Source: Planctomycetota bacterium (GTDB lineage: Bacteria > Planctomycetota > UBA8108 > UBA1146). Taken from it: 64,000 nt of DNA. The translations under genes were made by a program, and so were the position numbers. The notes below the pieces were generated by a model. The model searched no databases. It worked only from the letters and a program-made list of their open reading frames with translations, and was not told the origin of the DNA. The stretch is taken from assembly GCA_018694835.1 (NCBI GenBank), contig JABHOG010000004.1:17216-81215 (forward strand), written 5' to 3'. This document shows positions 26,393-37,400 of this stretch, in pieces (the stretch's first letter is position 1; every line of letters begins with the position of its first letter).

Positions 26393-27957
26393 CAGTTTCC
26401 GGCCCTGGCGAAGCGGTAGTAGACTTCGAGGGTCATCGCTCCGATGGCGGTGTTGTAGACGCGGCCACCTGCGATACCCCATTCTCCGACAGGGTCCCAG
26501 GAACCATCCTCACAACCACCGACTCTCTGGTTGCGAACCAGTGCTTCGATCATTGCTTCGTTCCATTCGCGCCACTTGCTGCCGCCGATCTGGAACATCG
26601 CATAGGTTGCGTAATACCAGTAGTAGAGGTTGATCTTCGACTTGCGCTTGCCCTCTTGCGGGCGCCAGCGAGGAATCTCTTCCATCAATACCGCGGCTCC
26701 GGACTTGATCGCATTGGAGCTGGTTTTTTCGCCGGCGAAAATGCGACACAACACCGAAACGGCAGTCATGCAGGAGAGGTCCTTGGAGTACGGATAAGGT
26801 TCGGGGTAGCGACCTTGAAGACGGGAACCTTCGTCTCCTGGAGTCTCGTATCCGCAGATTCCACTGCGTTCAGAGGTACAGGATTCGAACCACTTGAGTG
26901 CACCGTCGAAGGCGGGCTGGAAGTCCTTGGACTTGATCTTGATGTAGCGTGACAGAGCGCACACCTTGGAGGTCTTCAACGCCAGCACCATCCACCCGGT
27001 GACCGAGGTATCGTTGCGGCCTGCCTGGTATCCATACTTCCAGCCGTAACCGGGATTTTGTGCCCGCAGGCACCACTTGGTCGAGTTCTCGACCGGCTTG
27101 GCCAGCTTGATCTTGTCGTGAGAGAGAAGCAGTAACTCACTCATCGCCATCGTTGCGATGGCATGGTTGTAGATCCACTCGTCGGAATCCTCGAGAGGCA
27201 ACCCATACAGGCCATTGAGCTTGGGGTCGGCATCCTTGATCTGCTGCTGGAGCATCCAGTCCATCGCCTTGCGCATCACCACCACGAACTCAGGGAATTC
27301 GCCACTCTCATGTGTGTGGCCAAATCCGAGATAGGCGAGCATCGCCATGGCGGTGCAGCCCACATCGTAGCCATCGAATCCATCCCCATCTTCCTTCTCG
27401 CACCCATCGGGGCGGAGGAAACCATTTGAGGACCAGTGGCCGTCGGGGTGTTGATGCCGTTCGAGCCACTTGAGTGCCGCGAGCACAGCACTTTCAGTGG
27501 CTTCGGAGCCGCCCTCACGAGAAAGGGAACCCTTGCCGAAACGATCTCCGTAGGCACCGGCTCCTGCGCCGGTCATTCCGAAGGCGTCATTGAGCTGGTT
27601 CTTGATGTTCTTGTTGGTCTTGTTGTTCTTGCTGGTTCCCTTGGGAGTTCGGCTGATCTTGTCGGGTTTGAGGATCTTCACCGGATCCTTCTTTTGCTTC
27701 TCCAGGATCTCTGGCTTGCGCTCGATGTCTCGCTTCTTCGTAGGGTCGTACTTGGGCGGCTTGATCTCCTTCTTGACCACCGTTCTGCGCTGCTCCTCCT
27801 CCTCGACAATCTCGAGGACGACGACGCTGCCGAGGACGAACAAGACGATCGCATGAAGAGCGATGGAGATGAGCCAGTACGGTGTATCGGTGAGCCAGCC
27901 ACCGGTATCACTTTCTTCCTCTTCGAAATCTTCTTCTTCTTCGTATTCTTGGTTCAA
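26392..27957 (-). CDS. TonB-like membrane anchor fused to a prenyltransferase/squalene-oxidase-type toroid
   Basis: A 521-residue protein starting at TTG behind GAGGTAGACCC. It opens with an acidic tract ([12 protein letters not shown]), one transmembrane helix (residues about 27-48, [21 protein letters not shown]) and a basic/proline linker ([19 protein letters not shown]) like the start of TonB or its relatives. From about residue 155 it is an alpha/alpha toroid ([44 protein letters not shown]) of the squalene-cyclase/prenyltransferase repeat type. I see no DxDD or QW catalytic signature, so it may be a binding or sensor domain. Such fusions are frequent in Planctomycetota. It is first in the thiS-thiG operon. 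Confidence 0.8.
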   Translation of the reverse strand: MNQEYEEEEDFEEEESDTGGWLTDTPYWLISIALHAIVLFVLGSVVVLEIVEEEEQRRTVVKKEIKPPKYDPTKKRDIERKPEILEKQKKDPVKILKPDKISRTPKGTSKNNKTNKNIKNQLNDAFGMTGAGAGAYGDRFGKGSLSREGGSEATESAVLAALKWLERHQHPDGHWSSNGFLRPDGCEKEDGDGFDGYDVGCTAMAMLAYLGFGHTHESGEFPEFVVVMRKAMDWMLQQQIKDADPKLNGLYGLPLEDSDEWIYNHAIATMAMSELLLLSHDKIKLAKPVENSTKWCLRAQNPGYGWKYGYQAGRNDTSVTGWMVLALKTSKVCALSRYIKIKSKDFQPAFDGALKWFESCTSERSGICGYETPGDEGSRLQGRYPEPYPYSKDLSCMTAVSVLCRIFAGEKTSSNAIKSGAAVLMEEIPRWRPQEGKRKSKINLYYWYYATYAMFQIGGSKWREWNEAMIEALVRNQRVGGCEDGSWDPVGEWGIAGGRVYNTAIGAMTLEVYYRFARAGN

Positions 27958-27993
27958 GGGTCTACCTCTCTGTACGACGAACTGAAACTCGAA

Positions 27994-28022
27994 CTGAACT
28001 AGATCTGAACTAGATCTGAACT
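27994..28022. repeat. 11-bp tandem repeat CTGAACTAGAT upstream of the TonB-toroid gene
   Basis: Two exact copies and a 7-base partial third lie 37-65 bases ahead of the TTG start, where a promoter or operator would be expected. Each unit contains AGATCT across the junction. It may be an operator for the operon, perhaps for its own HTH regulator; this is inference. Confidence 0.6.
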
Positions 28023-28165
28023 CTATGGCACTTCAAAGGCCTCACTGACGAGAATATCCTCAGTTGTCAGAATGGCAAGTCCAGAGTTGCCGAAATGGCA
28101 ATTCGTGACCTGGGGACTCCGGTGTGGCAGTCTTAAACTGTTCTATAATTGTAACTTAGGGGAGA

Positions 28166-29080
28166 TTACTGGGATTCCAGCCAATCCCTGGGTTTCAGGA
28201 AACCAGACAACTGATCCTCATCGCTGCCCTTTTCAGGGCTCCAGCCGCTCTGCCAGCGAACCACCGGGGGGAGCGACATCAAGATCGCCTCGGTCCGCCC
28301 GCCACTCTGGATTCCGAACAGGGTTCCTCGATCGAACAACAGGTTGAACTCGACGTAACGGCCGCGCCGGTACAACTGGAACTGACGTTCTCGATCGCCG
28401 AAAGGATGTTGTCGACGCCGCTCGATGATGGGCAGGTATCCGTCGAGGAATGAATCTCCCACCGATTGGGTGATGGACATCGCCTCGCTGAATCCGCCGT
28501 CATCAAGATCGTCGAAAAAGATGCCTCCGACTCCGCGAGTTTCATCACGATGCGGAAGGAAGAAGTAGCGATCGCACCACTCCTTGAAGCGCGGGTAATA
28601 GTCGGCGCCATGCTTCTCCAGAGCGGTCCGGGCATTGCGATGCCAATGCTGTGCATCCTCGAGGAATGGGTAGTAGGGGGTCAGGTCGTAGCCGCCTCCA
28701 AACCACCAGATCGGTTCCTTGCCTGCGGCTTCCGCGTGAAACAATCGGACGTTCATATGAGTGGTGGGAATGAATGGATTGCGTGGATGGAGAACCAGTG
28801 AGAGTCCCATCGCGCGGAAGCTACGTCCTTCGAGTTGTGGTCTTGCGGCACTGGCACTGGCAGGAAGTGAATCCCCTTCGATGATCGAGATATTGACTCC
28901 CGCTTGTTCGAACAGTTCCCCGTCTCGAAGTAGTCGGCTTTCTCCTCCACCCCCTTCCGGCCGCTGCCAGGAAGTGGTCTGAAAGCGGGCAGTCGGCTCC
29001 AACTGTTCCAGGGTGGAACAGATCTGTTGTTGCAGATGAAGGAGCCAGTCCTGGAAGACCTGGGGGTGATTGTTGTTCAT
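28166..29080 (-). CDS. hemF: Oxygen-dependent coproporphyrinogen III oxidase
   Basis: HemF converts coproporphyrinogen III to protoporphyrinogen IX with O2 in haem synthesis. The 304-residue protein is full length and has [61 protein letters not shown] and the terminal W-rich region. It implies aerobic or microaerobic growth. It is monocistronic as far as can be seen, with an inverted repeat GGGATT/AATCCC at the extreme 3' end. Confidence 0.96.
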   Translation of the reverse strand: MNNNHPQVFQDWLLHLQQQICSTLEQLEPTARFQTTSWQRPEGGGGESRLLRDGELFEQAGVNISIIEGDSLPASASAARPQLEGRSFRAMGLSLVLHPRNPFIPTTHMNVRLFHAEAAGKEPIWWFGGGYDLTPYYPFLEDAQHWHRNARTALEKHGADYYPRFKEWCDRYFFLPHRDETRGVGGIFFDDLDDGGFSEAMSITQSVGDSFLDGYLPIIERRRQHPFGDRERQFQLYRRGRYVEFNLLFDRGTLFGIQSGGRTEAILMSLPPVVRWQSGWSPEKGSDEDQLSGFLKPRDWLESQ

Positions 29081-29527
29081 CGGGCCTCCGGAATGAGTTT
29101 CCAGCAGTGTTTGGTTCCAGGCAAGACCTGCTCTTGTGATTCTGTTGAGTTGTAATCTCTACACCAAGAGGGAGTTATGAAAGTAGTGAAAAATGTACTT
29201 TACATTTTATATGGTGCAAAGTATGTTTGGCAGCGGTTCGACGGCCGGAGAGAGTTGGGGAGTTGTCGAACCCGTGGAGTGGTTTTTCCCCGAAGTTGAC
29301 GCGGCGTACCTCTCTCCGGCCCACCTTTTCTCTTTCCTGCCCCACGAGGGAAAGAGCAGCCGAATTGGCCTTCCAAATCGGCCCCCTCCGGGATCGACCC
29401 AATTTCGGAGGGGGTTCATGCCTTCTCCAGGGGACCCGCATTTTGATCCAGACTGCCTCAGATTCGCGTGAGGGGAAATCTCTCCAGATGTACAATAGTG
29501 GCCGTTTGCAGATCCTGAAGGGACCTC
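29081..29527. other. Divergent intergenic region between hemF and the DUF971 gene
   Basis: These 447 bases hold an AT-rich stretch at 29170-29225 with an imperfect inverted repeat (AAATGTACTTTACATTT), a likely promoter zone for hemF. On the minus strand, TTGCAC followed 16 bases later by TACATT is a weak sigma-70-like candidate. The ORFs listed here lack ribosome sites and recognisable sequence, so I see no gene. Confidence 0.4.
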
Positions 29528-29860
29528 ATGAACCGATCCACCCAGATCCGAGCTGAAGTCGTGGAACTGTTGCAGCCTGCGACTCTGCTAATCGTTTGGG
29601 GTGACGGGCATGAGAGCCTCTTCCCTCATCGATCGCTGCGGGAAAGTTGTGAGTGCGCGGCCTGTGTCGATGAGTGGTCGAGGGAACCGATTCTCAACCC
29701 GAACGATCTTCCGGCGGGTCTCCACTGCACCGGATTTGAACGAACCGGAAGGTACGGGTTGAATCTGACTTTTTCTGACGGTCATGGCACAGGCATCTGG
29801 TCACTGGATCGACTGAGAGACTCTTGCCCATGCCCGGAATGTGAAGGAAGCCGCTCATGA
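29528..29860 (+). CDS. DUF971-family small protein
   Basis: A 110-residue protein behind GAAGGGA. It matches the DUF971 / gamma-butyrobetaine-hydroxylase N-terminal-like module: LLIVWGDGHESLFPHRSLRESCECAACVDEW, ending RLRDSCPCPECEG. The paired cysteines (CECAAC, CPCPEC) suggest metal binding; family proteins occur beside Fe-S assembly factors. It overlaps the next gene by 4 bases (ATGA), placing it at the head of the RND efflux operon, although no functional link is known to me. Confidence 0.85.
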   Translation: MNRSTQIRAEVVELLQPATLLIVWGDGHESLFPHRSLRESCECAACVDEWSREPILNPNDLPAGLHCTGFERTGRYGLNLTFSDGHGTGIWSLDRLRDSCPCPECEGSRS

Positions 29861-31278
29861 AACTCAGGATGCCGCAATTGATCATTTCGATCGCCCTGCT
29901 GTCCATCGGTTGGTTCTCTCATGGTGCTTTCCCGGGAGGGAGTGATGCTCCCGGATCCGGCCAGATGGGGCGACCGGGATCCTCGGGAGGACGAGGCTCC
30001 GGTGGCTATCAGTACGGAGCCCAGGGATCGAGCCAGCGCCAGGAAGAAGTGGTGCCGGTCGAGGTGACCTCCTCGATGCTGGCGGTGATCCGAGAGCGAG
30101 TTCGTGGCAGTGGAATCCTCGAACCAGAGCGTCAGGTCTCCTTACTCTCCAGGGTCGAAGGAAGTGTCGACGTCGTCCACGTGGTCGAGGGTCAGCAGGT
30201 CGGAGAGGGTTTGGTCCTCTGTACCATCGATCAGGAGGAACTGCGGATCTCTGAACAACTCGCTCGAATCGAGATGGAACAGGCCAGTGCAACTCTCCAA
30301 CGATTGCAGGGATTGTCTGAAATTCGAGGTGTCGCCACGCAGGAACTGGAAGATTCACGATTTTCCCTGCAGAAAGCTGAAGCGAACCACGCTCGTTCAC
30401 TGATCGACTTGGGACACTCGCAACCGGAAGCATTGTTCGACGGCATCATCATCCGCCGTCGGATAGAACCGGGGCAATATGTTCGAATCGGCGACGAACT
30501 GTTCGCTTTCGCTGACTTCGAGCCACTTCGGGTGCGGCTGTACCTGCCAGAGAGTGAAGTGGGAGAAGTCTCCCTGGGGCAGCGGTGTGTGTTGCGTGCA
30601 GAGAGCGACGGTCCGGTGCTGTCAGAAGGTATCGTGGAGCGAATCAATCCAGTGGTCGATCGCGAGAGCTTGACGGTAGAGGTGTTGACCACCTTTCCGG
30701 ATGCCGCTGTGACATTGAGACCCGGTTCCTTTGCCCACATCGATATCATCACCAGGACCTTGAAGAATCGCATCGTGATACCGCGCAAGGCGGTATTGAA
30801 AGGGGATGGTCGATCTCGCGTTTTTCGTCTCCTCGAAGATGGCGAAACGGTTCAGGAGATCGATGTGGTGACCGGATACGAGAACGAGACGATCATCGTC
30901 TGCGAGGAAGGACTGGGCCTGGGGGACCGGGTCGTGGTACAGGGACTGGATGATCTTGAGGATCGAGATCAGGTCAGTGTCTACAGGGAGATTCCTGTAC
31001 AGGTCGACTCACTCACCGTCGAGCGACAGGATGATGGTACCGCCACTCGGGAACCGCTGCAGAAGGAACCGAGAAGAGGTTTGGAACCCTCCGCAGGTGA
31101 GCGCGGTTCAAGGGGTGCGGGTAAGGCGCCCGGACGGCGCCCGGGAAAAGGTTCACCGCCGTCTGCGGCAGTGCTCCCCACCGGTGCGACTCCGGCCGAT
31201 CCTTCAGGATCACCACAGGTCGAGCCACAAACCAAGCCGACCAGTGACGCAAGCGGAGCCAACAACTCGGGAGGTTGA
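29857..31278 (+). CDS. RND efflux periplasmic adaptor (membrane fusion protein)
   Basis: A 473-residue adaptor. A signal segment (MPQLIISIALLSIGWFSHG) is followed by a Gly/Ser-rich linker. Then comes the split lipoyl domain (VSLLSRVEGSVDVVHVVEGQQV and FDGIIIRRRIEPGQYVRIGDELF) around a coiled-coil hairpin, a beta-barrel domain (PLRVRLYLPESEVGEV) and a membrane-proximal domain. The C-terminal 100 residues are low-complexity (R/G/P-rich) and unusual for the family. It links the downstream RND permeases to an outer membrane channel, which is not encoded here. Confidence 0.88.
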   Translation: MKLRMPQLIISIALLSIGWFSHGAFPGGSDAPGSGQMGRPGSSGGRGSGGYQYGAQGSSQRQEEVVPVEVTSSMLAVIRERVRGSGILEPERQVSLLSRVEGSVDVVHVVEGQQVGEGLVLCTIDQEELRISEQLARIEMEQASATLQRLQGLSEIRGVATQELEDSRFSLQKAEANHARSLIDLGHSQPEALFDGIIIRRRIEPGQYVRIGDELFAFADFEPLRVRLYLPESEVGEVSLGQRCVLRAESDGPVLSEGIVERINPVVDRESLTVEVLTTFPDAAVTLRPGSFAHIDIITRTLKNRIVIPRKAVLKGDGRSRVFRLLEDGETVQEIDVVTGYENETIIVCEEGLGLGDRVVVQGLDDLEDRDQVSVYREIPVQVDSLTVERQDDGTATREPLQKEPRRGLEPSAGERGSRGAGKAPGRRPGKGSPPSAAVLPTGATPADPSGSPQVEPQTKPTSDASGANNSGG

Positions 31279-31302
31279 TCTACCGTAGTTGAGGAGGGAT
31301 CG

Positions 31303-34300
31303 ATGGAGAACTGGCTACAGGGAATCATCCGAAGACCGGTGACGGTGGGAATGATCACCATCGCTGCGTTTACCTTCGGAGTCCTTTCGCTCGGGCGTCT
31401 CCCCATCGAACTGCTTCCAGATATCACCTACCCGACCCTGACGGTTCAAACGGAACTGCCGGATGCATCACCTCAAGAGGTGGAGCAACTGGTCACCGAG
31501 CCGATCGAAGATGTGGTCGGAGTCGTGCAGGGCTTGCGCAGATACATCAGCGAATCTCGTGCCGGCGTCTCCGAAGTGGTGCTGGAGTTCAGCTGGGATA
31601 CTGACATGCAGCGAGCCAGCCTCGATGTGCGGGAGAAACTCGATCTCGTCAATCTCCCCGACGATGCGCGCGCACCGCTGGTGTTCCGCTTCGACCCTTC
31701 TCTCGATCCGATGATGCGATTGGCGCTGACCGGATCGCGTTCCGTTGCTGATCTTCGGAAGCTGGCAGAATTGAGGGTCAAGCGTTCGCTGGAAACCCTC
31801 GATGGAGTGGCAGCAGCGAGGGTCATCGGAGGTGCCGAGGACGAGGTGCTGGTCAATCTCGATTCGAAGAAACTCGACATACTCGGGATTTCGGTTCAGA
31901 ACGTCGCCCAGCGCCTGGCGCAGGAAAACGTCAATCGATCTGGCGGAGAGATCCGTGATCAGCAGACCGCCTACAGGCTGCGAACGGTGAATGAATTTCA
32001 GTCCCTCGAGGACATCGAAGATGTGATCGTCCGTCACGGTGAATCGGGCACTCTGCGGGTCCGGGATATCGGCACTGCGGCCATCGTTCCGAAAGATGAA
32101 GAGATCTTGGTACGCGTCAACGGGAAGCCTGCGGTTCAGATCGACCTCTACAAGGAGGGCGATGCCAATGCCGTTTCCGTGGCCAAGGGAGTTCGGGCAC
32201 GGCTGGAGACGATCGTGAAGGATCGAAGCCTTTCAGGTTGTGAGATGGAAATCCTCGCGGACCAGGCTCGCTTCATCGAGGATTCGATCGCCAGTGTCGA
32301 ATCCACCGCCATGGTGGGAGCGATGTTGGCGGCGCTGGTACTATTCTTGTTCCTGCGAAACATGATCAGCACTCTGACCATCGCACTCTCCATTCCGATC
32401 TCAGTGGCGGTCACTTTTCTGCTGATGGAATTGACTGGCGTCAGCATCAATGTGCTGTCTCTGGGAGGGCTGGCGCTGGGTATCGGAATGCTGGTCGACA
32501 ACAGTGTGGTGGTGTTGGAGTCGATTCAGCGCCTGCGAGACGATGGCGTGGAGATGCGCACTGCCGTGACCCAGGGAACCAGTCAGGTGATGGGGGGGAT
32601 CATCGCCTCGACCCTCACGACCATCGCGGTCTTCTTGCCGTTGATCTTTGTTCAGGGCATCGGTGGAGAGATCTTCCGCGATCAGGCGCTGACGGTGACC
32701 TATTCCCTGCTGGCGAGCTTATTCGTGGCCATCACAGTCATTCCAACCATCATCGCCAACGGCTCGAGTGGCGGCAAGATGTCAAAGGTATTCGAGTGGA
32801 TCGATCGCTGTTTGAGCCCCATCTCCAGCGTGTTTGCTGCTGGAATGAAAGCGGCTCAGAACAGTTACGCGAGGATGCTCGATCGGGTCCTCGAGGTTTC
32901 CTGGGTGCCGCCGGTTCTCGCACTTGGGCTGTGCTTTGCGATTCTTCCTCGGGCCACCGAACTGGGTTCGGAACTGGTGCCGGACCTGTTCCAGGGGCAG
33001 TTTTACTTCGATGTTGAACTGTCGGAAGGGACTCCACTGGAGGAGACCGATCGCAAGGTGGCGGCACTGGAGCATGCGATCGACAGGCTTCGCGAGGAGG
33101 GATTGCCGATTGGCATGACCACTTCCATCGTGGGAGACGCTCCTGTGCTGGGTGAAGTGCAAGCGGGAGATCGTAGAGAACATGTGGCGAGGGTCTCAGT
33201 TTCGCTGAATCCCGAGGCGACTCGTGTCGATGAGGAACAGGTGATCGCTCGCATCATCGGTGAGTTCAACAAGGTGCCCGATTGCCCTTATACCCTGGGG
33301 AGACCATCACTGTTCACCTTCAGGGATCCCATCGAGATCGAGGTCTTCGATGAAGATCTGGATCTACTGAGGTTCTCTGCCCTGGCCATCGAGGATCGTT
33401 TAGAACTGGTTCCCGGACTACTCGATGTACAGGCACAGGTTGCCGATCAGGTGCCAGAGGTTCACGTTCGACTCGATCCCGTGAAGATCTCTGCATATGG
33501 CCTCTCCCTGGAGCAGATTGCCAACGGCCTCAGGGCCAAGGGCATCGGAGAAGTCGCCACGCAGTATCGATTTGCCGAGAAGCCCATCGATATTCGGGTG
33601 CGAATGAGCGGCGCTCTGGACAAGACTCTATCCGATGTCGAGATGGACTCCGTGACCCTTGTTGGAGATGGAATCGCCGCGCCCCTGAGGGTCGCTTCTC
33701 TCGGTCGCCTGGAGCAAGCGCTGGGACCGGTGGAGATTCGCCGAATCGGTGGAGAGCGATCTGTTCTGGTCACCGCAAGAACCGATGGCATCGATCTGGG
33801 AACCGCGACCGAGAGAGCGGAGTCAGTGATCCACGGCAATTACTTGCCGCCCAGCTCGTCCGCTCAGATGTCGGGTCAAAATCAGGAGATGAAGGAGTCC
33901 CTCACCAGCCTGGCAGAGGCGCTGGCGCTGGCGGTGTTTGTGGTTTACCTGGTGCTCGCCAGCACTTTTGAATCGTTGCTCCTTCCCTTCATCGTCATCT
34001 TCACGGTGCCGCTAGGAATCTGCGGAGCGATCATTGCGATGTTCATCACCGGGATTCCTCTCGGAGTTCTTTCGATGATCGGGGTGATCTTGCTGTGCGG
34101 CATCGTGGTCAATAACGGAATCATCTTCGTCGCCCGGATTCAGCAGTTGCGTCAGCAGGGCCACGATCCGTCGATGGCAGCGAGGACAGCAGGAAGCGAG
34201 CGGTTACGTCCGATCCTCATCACCAGTGCCACCACGATTCTCGGATTAATGCCCTTGGCACTGGGTCTTGGTCCGGGGGCGGAACTCCGTAAGCCGCTCG

Positions 34301-34410
34301 CCATTACCGTCGTCTGGGGCCTGGCCATGGCCACCGTGATGACACTGGCGGTGATTCCAACCGGCTACCGATTACTCCAGAGATCGAACCGCTCGGGAGA
34401 TGTTTCATGA
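31303..34410 (+). CDS. RND efflux permease, first of two
   Basis: A 1035-residue inner membrane proton-driven pump with the RND layout: one N-terminal helix, a large periplasmic loop, TM2-6, a second loop and TM8-12. TM4 reads GIGMLVDNSVVVLES (one Asp conserved, Asn at the second AcrB position). The C-terminal half shows LLCGIVVNNGIIFVARI and LRPILITSATTILGLMPLALG. It is probably a drug or hydrophobic-compound exporter (HAE-type) rather than a metal pump. It starts 24 bases after the adaptor and overlaps the next permease by 4 bases. Confidence 0.92.
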   Translation: MENWLQGIIRRPVTVGMITIAAFTFGVLSLGRLPIELLPDITYPTLTVQTELPDASPQEVEQLVTEPIEDVVGVVQGLRRYISESRAGVSEVVLEFSWDTDMQRASLDVREKLDLVNLPDDARAPLVFRFDPSLDPMMRLALTGSRSVADLRKLAELRVKRSLETLDGVAAARVIGGAEDEVLVNLDSKKLDILGISVQNVAQRLAQENVNRSGGEIRDQQTAYRLRTVNEFQSLEDIEDVIVRHGESGTLRVRDIGTAAIVPKDEEILVRVNGKPAVQIDLYKEGDANAVSVAKGVRARLETIVKDRSLSGCEMEILADQARFIEDSIASVESTAMVGAMLAALVLFLFLRNMISTLTIALSIPISVAVTFLLMELTGVSINVLSLGGLALGIGMLVDNSVVVLESIQRLRDDGVEMRTAVTQGTSQVMGGIIASTLTTIAVFLPLIFVQGIGGEIFRDQALTVTYSLLASLFVAITVIPTIIANGSSGGKMSKVFEWIDRCLSPISSVFAAGMKAAQNSYARMLDRVLEVSWVPPVLALGLCFAILPRATELGSELVPDLFQGQFYFDVELSEGTPLEETDRKVAALEHAIDRLREEGLPIGMTTSIVGDAPVLGEVQAGDRREHVARVSVSLNPEATRVDEEQVIARIIGEFNKVPDCPYTLGRPSLFTFRDPIEIEVFDEDLDLLRFSALAIEDRLELVPGLLDVQAQVADQVPEVHVRLDPVKISAYGLSLEQIANGLRAKGIGEVATQYRFAEKPIDIRVRMSGALDKTLSDVEMDSVTLVGDGIAAPLRVASLGRLEQALGPVEIRRIGGERSVLVTARTDGIDLGTATERAESVIHGNYLPPSSSAQMSGQNQEMKESLTSLAEALALAVFVVYLVLASTFESLLLPFIVIFTVPLGICGAIIAMFITGIPLGVLSMIGVILLCGIVVNNGIIFVARIQQLRQQGHDPSMAARTAGSERLRPILITSATTILGLMPLALGLGPGAELRKPLAITVVWGLAMATVMTLAVIPTGYRLLQRSNRSGDVS

Positions 34411-37400
34411 AGCCATTTGTACGCTTCTGCCTCAGTCGACCCATCACTACCTTGACCGTGCACATCCTGCTGGTGCTCGGCGGAATCCTGTCCATCGACA
34501 GGATTCCTCTCAGCGCCACACCGAACCTCGGCAGGATGAGCGTCAATATCAACATTCCCTATCCCAATGCGTCTCCGATACAGGTCGAAAACGAGGTGGT
34601 GAGACCACTGGAGGAAGCTCTGGCGACCCTCCGCAGGGTGCGCGGATTCAATAGCGAATCGCGAGAGGGAAATGGTCGAGTGACCCTTCGTTTTGATTAC
34701 GGAGAGGATCTTGATCAGGTCAAGGTCGAGATTCGAGAGCGACTGGCAAGGGCGATGGACCAGCTTCCGGTGGAAGATCTGGACCGGATCCGGTTGAGCA
34801 CCGGAGGCTGGGGGGCGGATGCAGATGCCATCATGGAGGCTCGCATCAGTGCGGTGGGTATCAACCTGTCGGAAAATTATGATCTTCTGGTCAATCGGAT
34901 CCAGCGGCCTCTCGAGCGACTCGATGGTGTTGGGCAGGTAAAGCTCGATGGTGTGACTCCCAAGGAGATTCGCATTTCCTTCACCAAGGGAGAGTTGGAA
35001 CGACATGGTCTGACCCTCGGCCGGGTCGCCCAGGAGATCCGAAACTCCAATGTCGATGCGACCATCGGAAGAGTCTGGAGCGATGGTAAGACTCGTCGGC
35101 TCCGTCTGATCAATGCACTTTCCGATGTGGAAGCGATGCGCCAGATGCCGATCAATCGCAATGGGTTGCGGCTGGGTCAGGTGGCGACCATCGAGAAAAA
35201 AGAGGGAGAACTGCGCTGGGGGCGTCATCTCAATGGCTCCTATGCGGTCTCCCTCGAGATCTCCCAGGAGGCTGGCGCCAATACGGTAGAGGTTTGCAAG
35301 AAGGTCAGGGAAGAGGTGGCCAGGATCGCCCTCGATCCTCAACTGGCCGGGATCAACTTGTTGGTCTGGCAGGATCAAGGCCAGATGATCGTCAGTTCGC
35401 TGGCGCGTCTTCGAGACGCTGGAATCATCGGCGGCGGCCTGGCCCTGATGATCCTGCTGATCTTCTTGCGAAGATTCTCGGCCACCTTGCTGGTGGGAAT
35501 GGCGATTCCGATCTCGGTGCTCGCTGCATTGTCGGTACTTCATTTCCTTGACCAGGAACTGAACATCATCACCATCATGGCTCTGATGCTCGGTGTCGGC
35601 ATGCTGGTCGATACTGCCGTCGTGGTGGTGGAGTCGATCGTCCGACGTGCAGGTCTCGGGGATGACCCGATGACAGCAGCCACCACCGGTACGCTGGAAG
35701 TCGCAACTCCGGTGTTCGCAGCCACCCTGACGACGATGGTGGTGTTCTTGCCGGTCTTCATCTCGGAACGTAACGGGTTCTCAGATGCTCTGGCCAGCGT
35801 CGGACTGGTGATCTCACTGACCATCGGGGCGAGTTTGTTCGTTTCCTTGACCCTCGTACCGATGGTGGCCGCCAGAATCTATAGCGGAGGTGATCCAGGG
35901 CTTTCCTCCTGGTTCATGAAGTTCAGGGATGGCTACGAGAATCTATTGAAATCGGCGATGGCCCATCGATCCGTGACCTTGACCGTCGCAGTGGCTGCAA
36001 CCCTGAGTGTCGTGATTCCATTCGAGAACGGATTCCGGATGGACTTGTCCGATGCGGACTGGAAATCCAATTATGCCAACATCTCATACCGACCGGTCGA
36101 GGGCCTCGACTACAGGGAGATGGAAAAGACGGTCACTGACATCGAGAACTTCCTCGCCAGCCATCGGGAAGTCATCGGGGAAGGCGACATCTATTCCTGG
36201 TACAAGGACGGCTACGCCCTGACGAGGATCTATCCACCGCCAGCGATGGCGACGGAGGATTACATCGCAGAGTTGAGAGGCCGGATCGATGAGGTACTTC
36301 CCAAGGTGCCTGGCTTCAGGATCCGGACCGACGAAGGATGGGGTTGGGGTGGTCGAGGCCACGGCGGCGGCTCGCGATCTTCCGCAGGCTCCTTTCGAAT
36401 TCGTCTCGCTGGCGACTCCAGCTCCTATCTGGATGATCTGGGAATCAAGGTAGCGTCCTACTTGAGCGGGATCGTTGGGATCATCGAAGCGGAAGTTGTT
36501 GGAGATGAAGAGGTCGATGAGCTGCGACTGGAACCGGACCAAGACCTGCTCGGTCGCTTGCAGGTTTCGGGAGATACAGTAGCTCGAAGCATCAGTTCAG
36601 CCTTTTCTGGAAATCGCCTTAGCCAACTGCGAACTCAATCGGGCGACCTCGACATCACTCTCGGGCTTGACGAGGAAGAGACTGATTCTGTCGAGGAACT
36701 GAACTTCATGAGATTCCCACTCACCGACACTCTGGAACTACCCATCGAGGAGATCGGAGTGGTGAAACAGGTCGAGGCTCCCAATCGACGCCGCCGTGAT
36801 CAGCGACTGGCCAACTTGACCGTGTCGGTGCAATACGATCCCAGCAGCAAGGAGCAGATCCAGCAGCGGCTGGAGACGGCACTGGAGAAATATCCCTGGC
36901 CAGTCGGGTATAGCTGGGATCTGGGAGAAGGTTGGTCCGGACGCTGGAGGAATCGAAGTTCCTTCGGAGAGGGCCTGTACCTTTCGGTGTTCCTGGTCTA
37001 CCTGGTTCTCGCCTGCCTGTTCGAGTCTCTGCGGACACCGTTGGTATTGATGGTCACCGTGTTGCTGGCGGTTCCCGGAGTGATCTGGACGCTGTGGCTC
37101 CAGGGAGATGCTCTCGATACACCCGCAGCGGTTGGCTTGATCTTGCTCTGTGGCATCGTCGTCAATAATGGCATCGTGTTGATCGATCAGGTGCGTCGAA
37201 GGCTCGAGGAGGGCCTGGATCCCATCACCGCGATCCGCAAGGGAGCCAGTGACCGACTACGGCCGATTCTGATCACGGCTCTGACGACGGTACTGGGGTT
37301 GATTCCGATGGCCTACGGCACCCAGATGTTGACCGGGCCGCAGTTCAATACCCTGGGGAAGGCGATTGTCGGTGGTCTGTCCGCCTCGACCCTGCTGACC

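Noticed and set aside
34365-35543. 392-residue ORF on the minus strand
   Set aside because: Antisense to the second RND permease, whose reading frame is clearly real.
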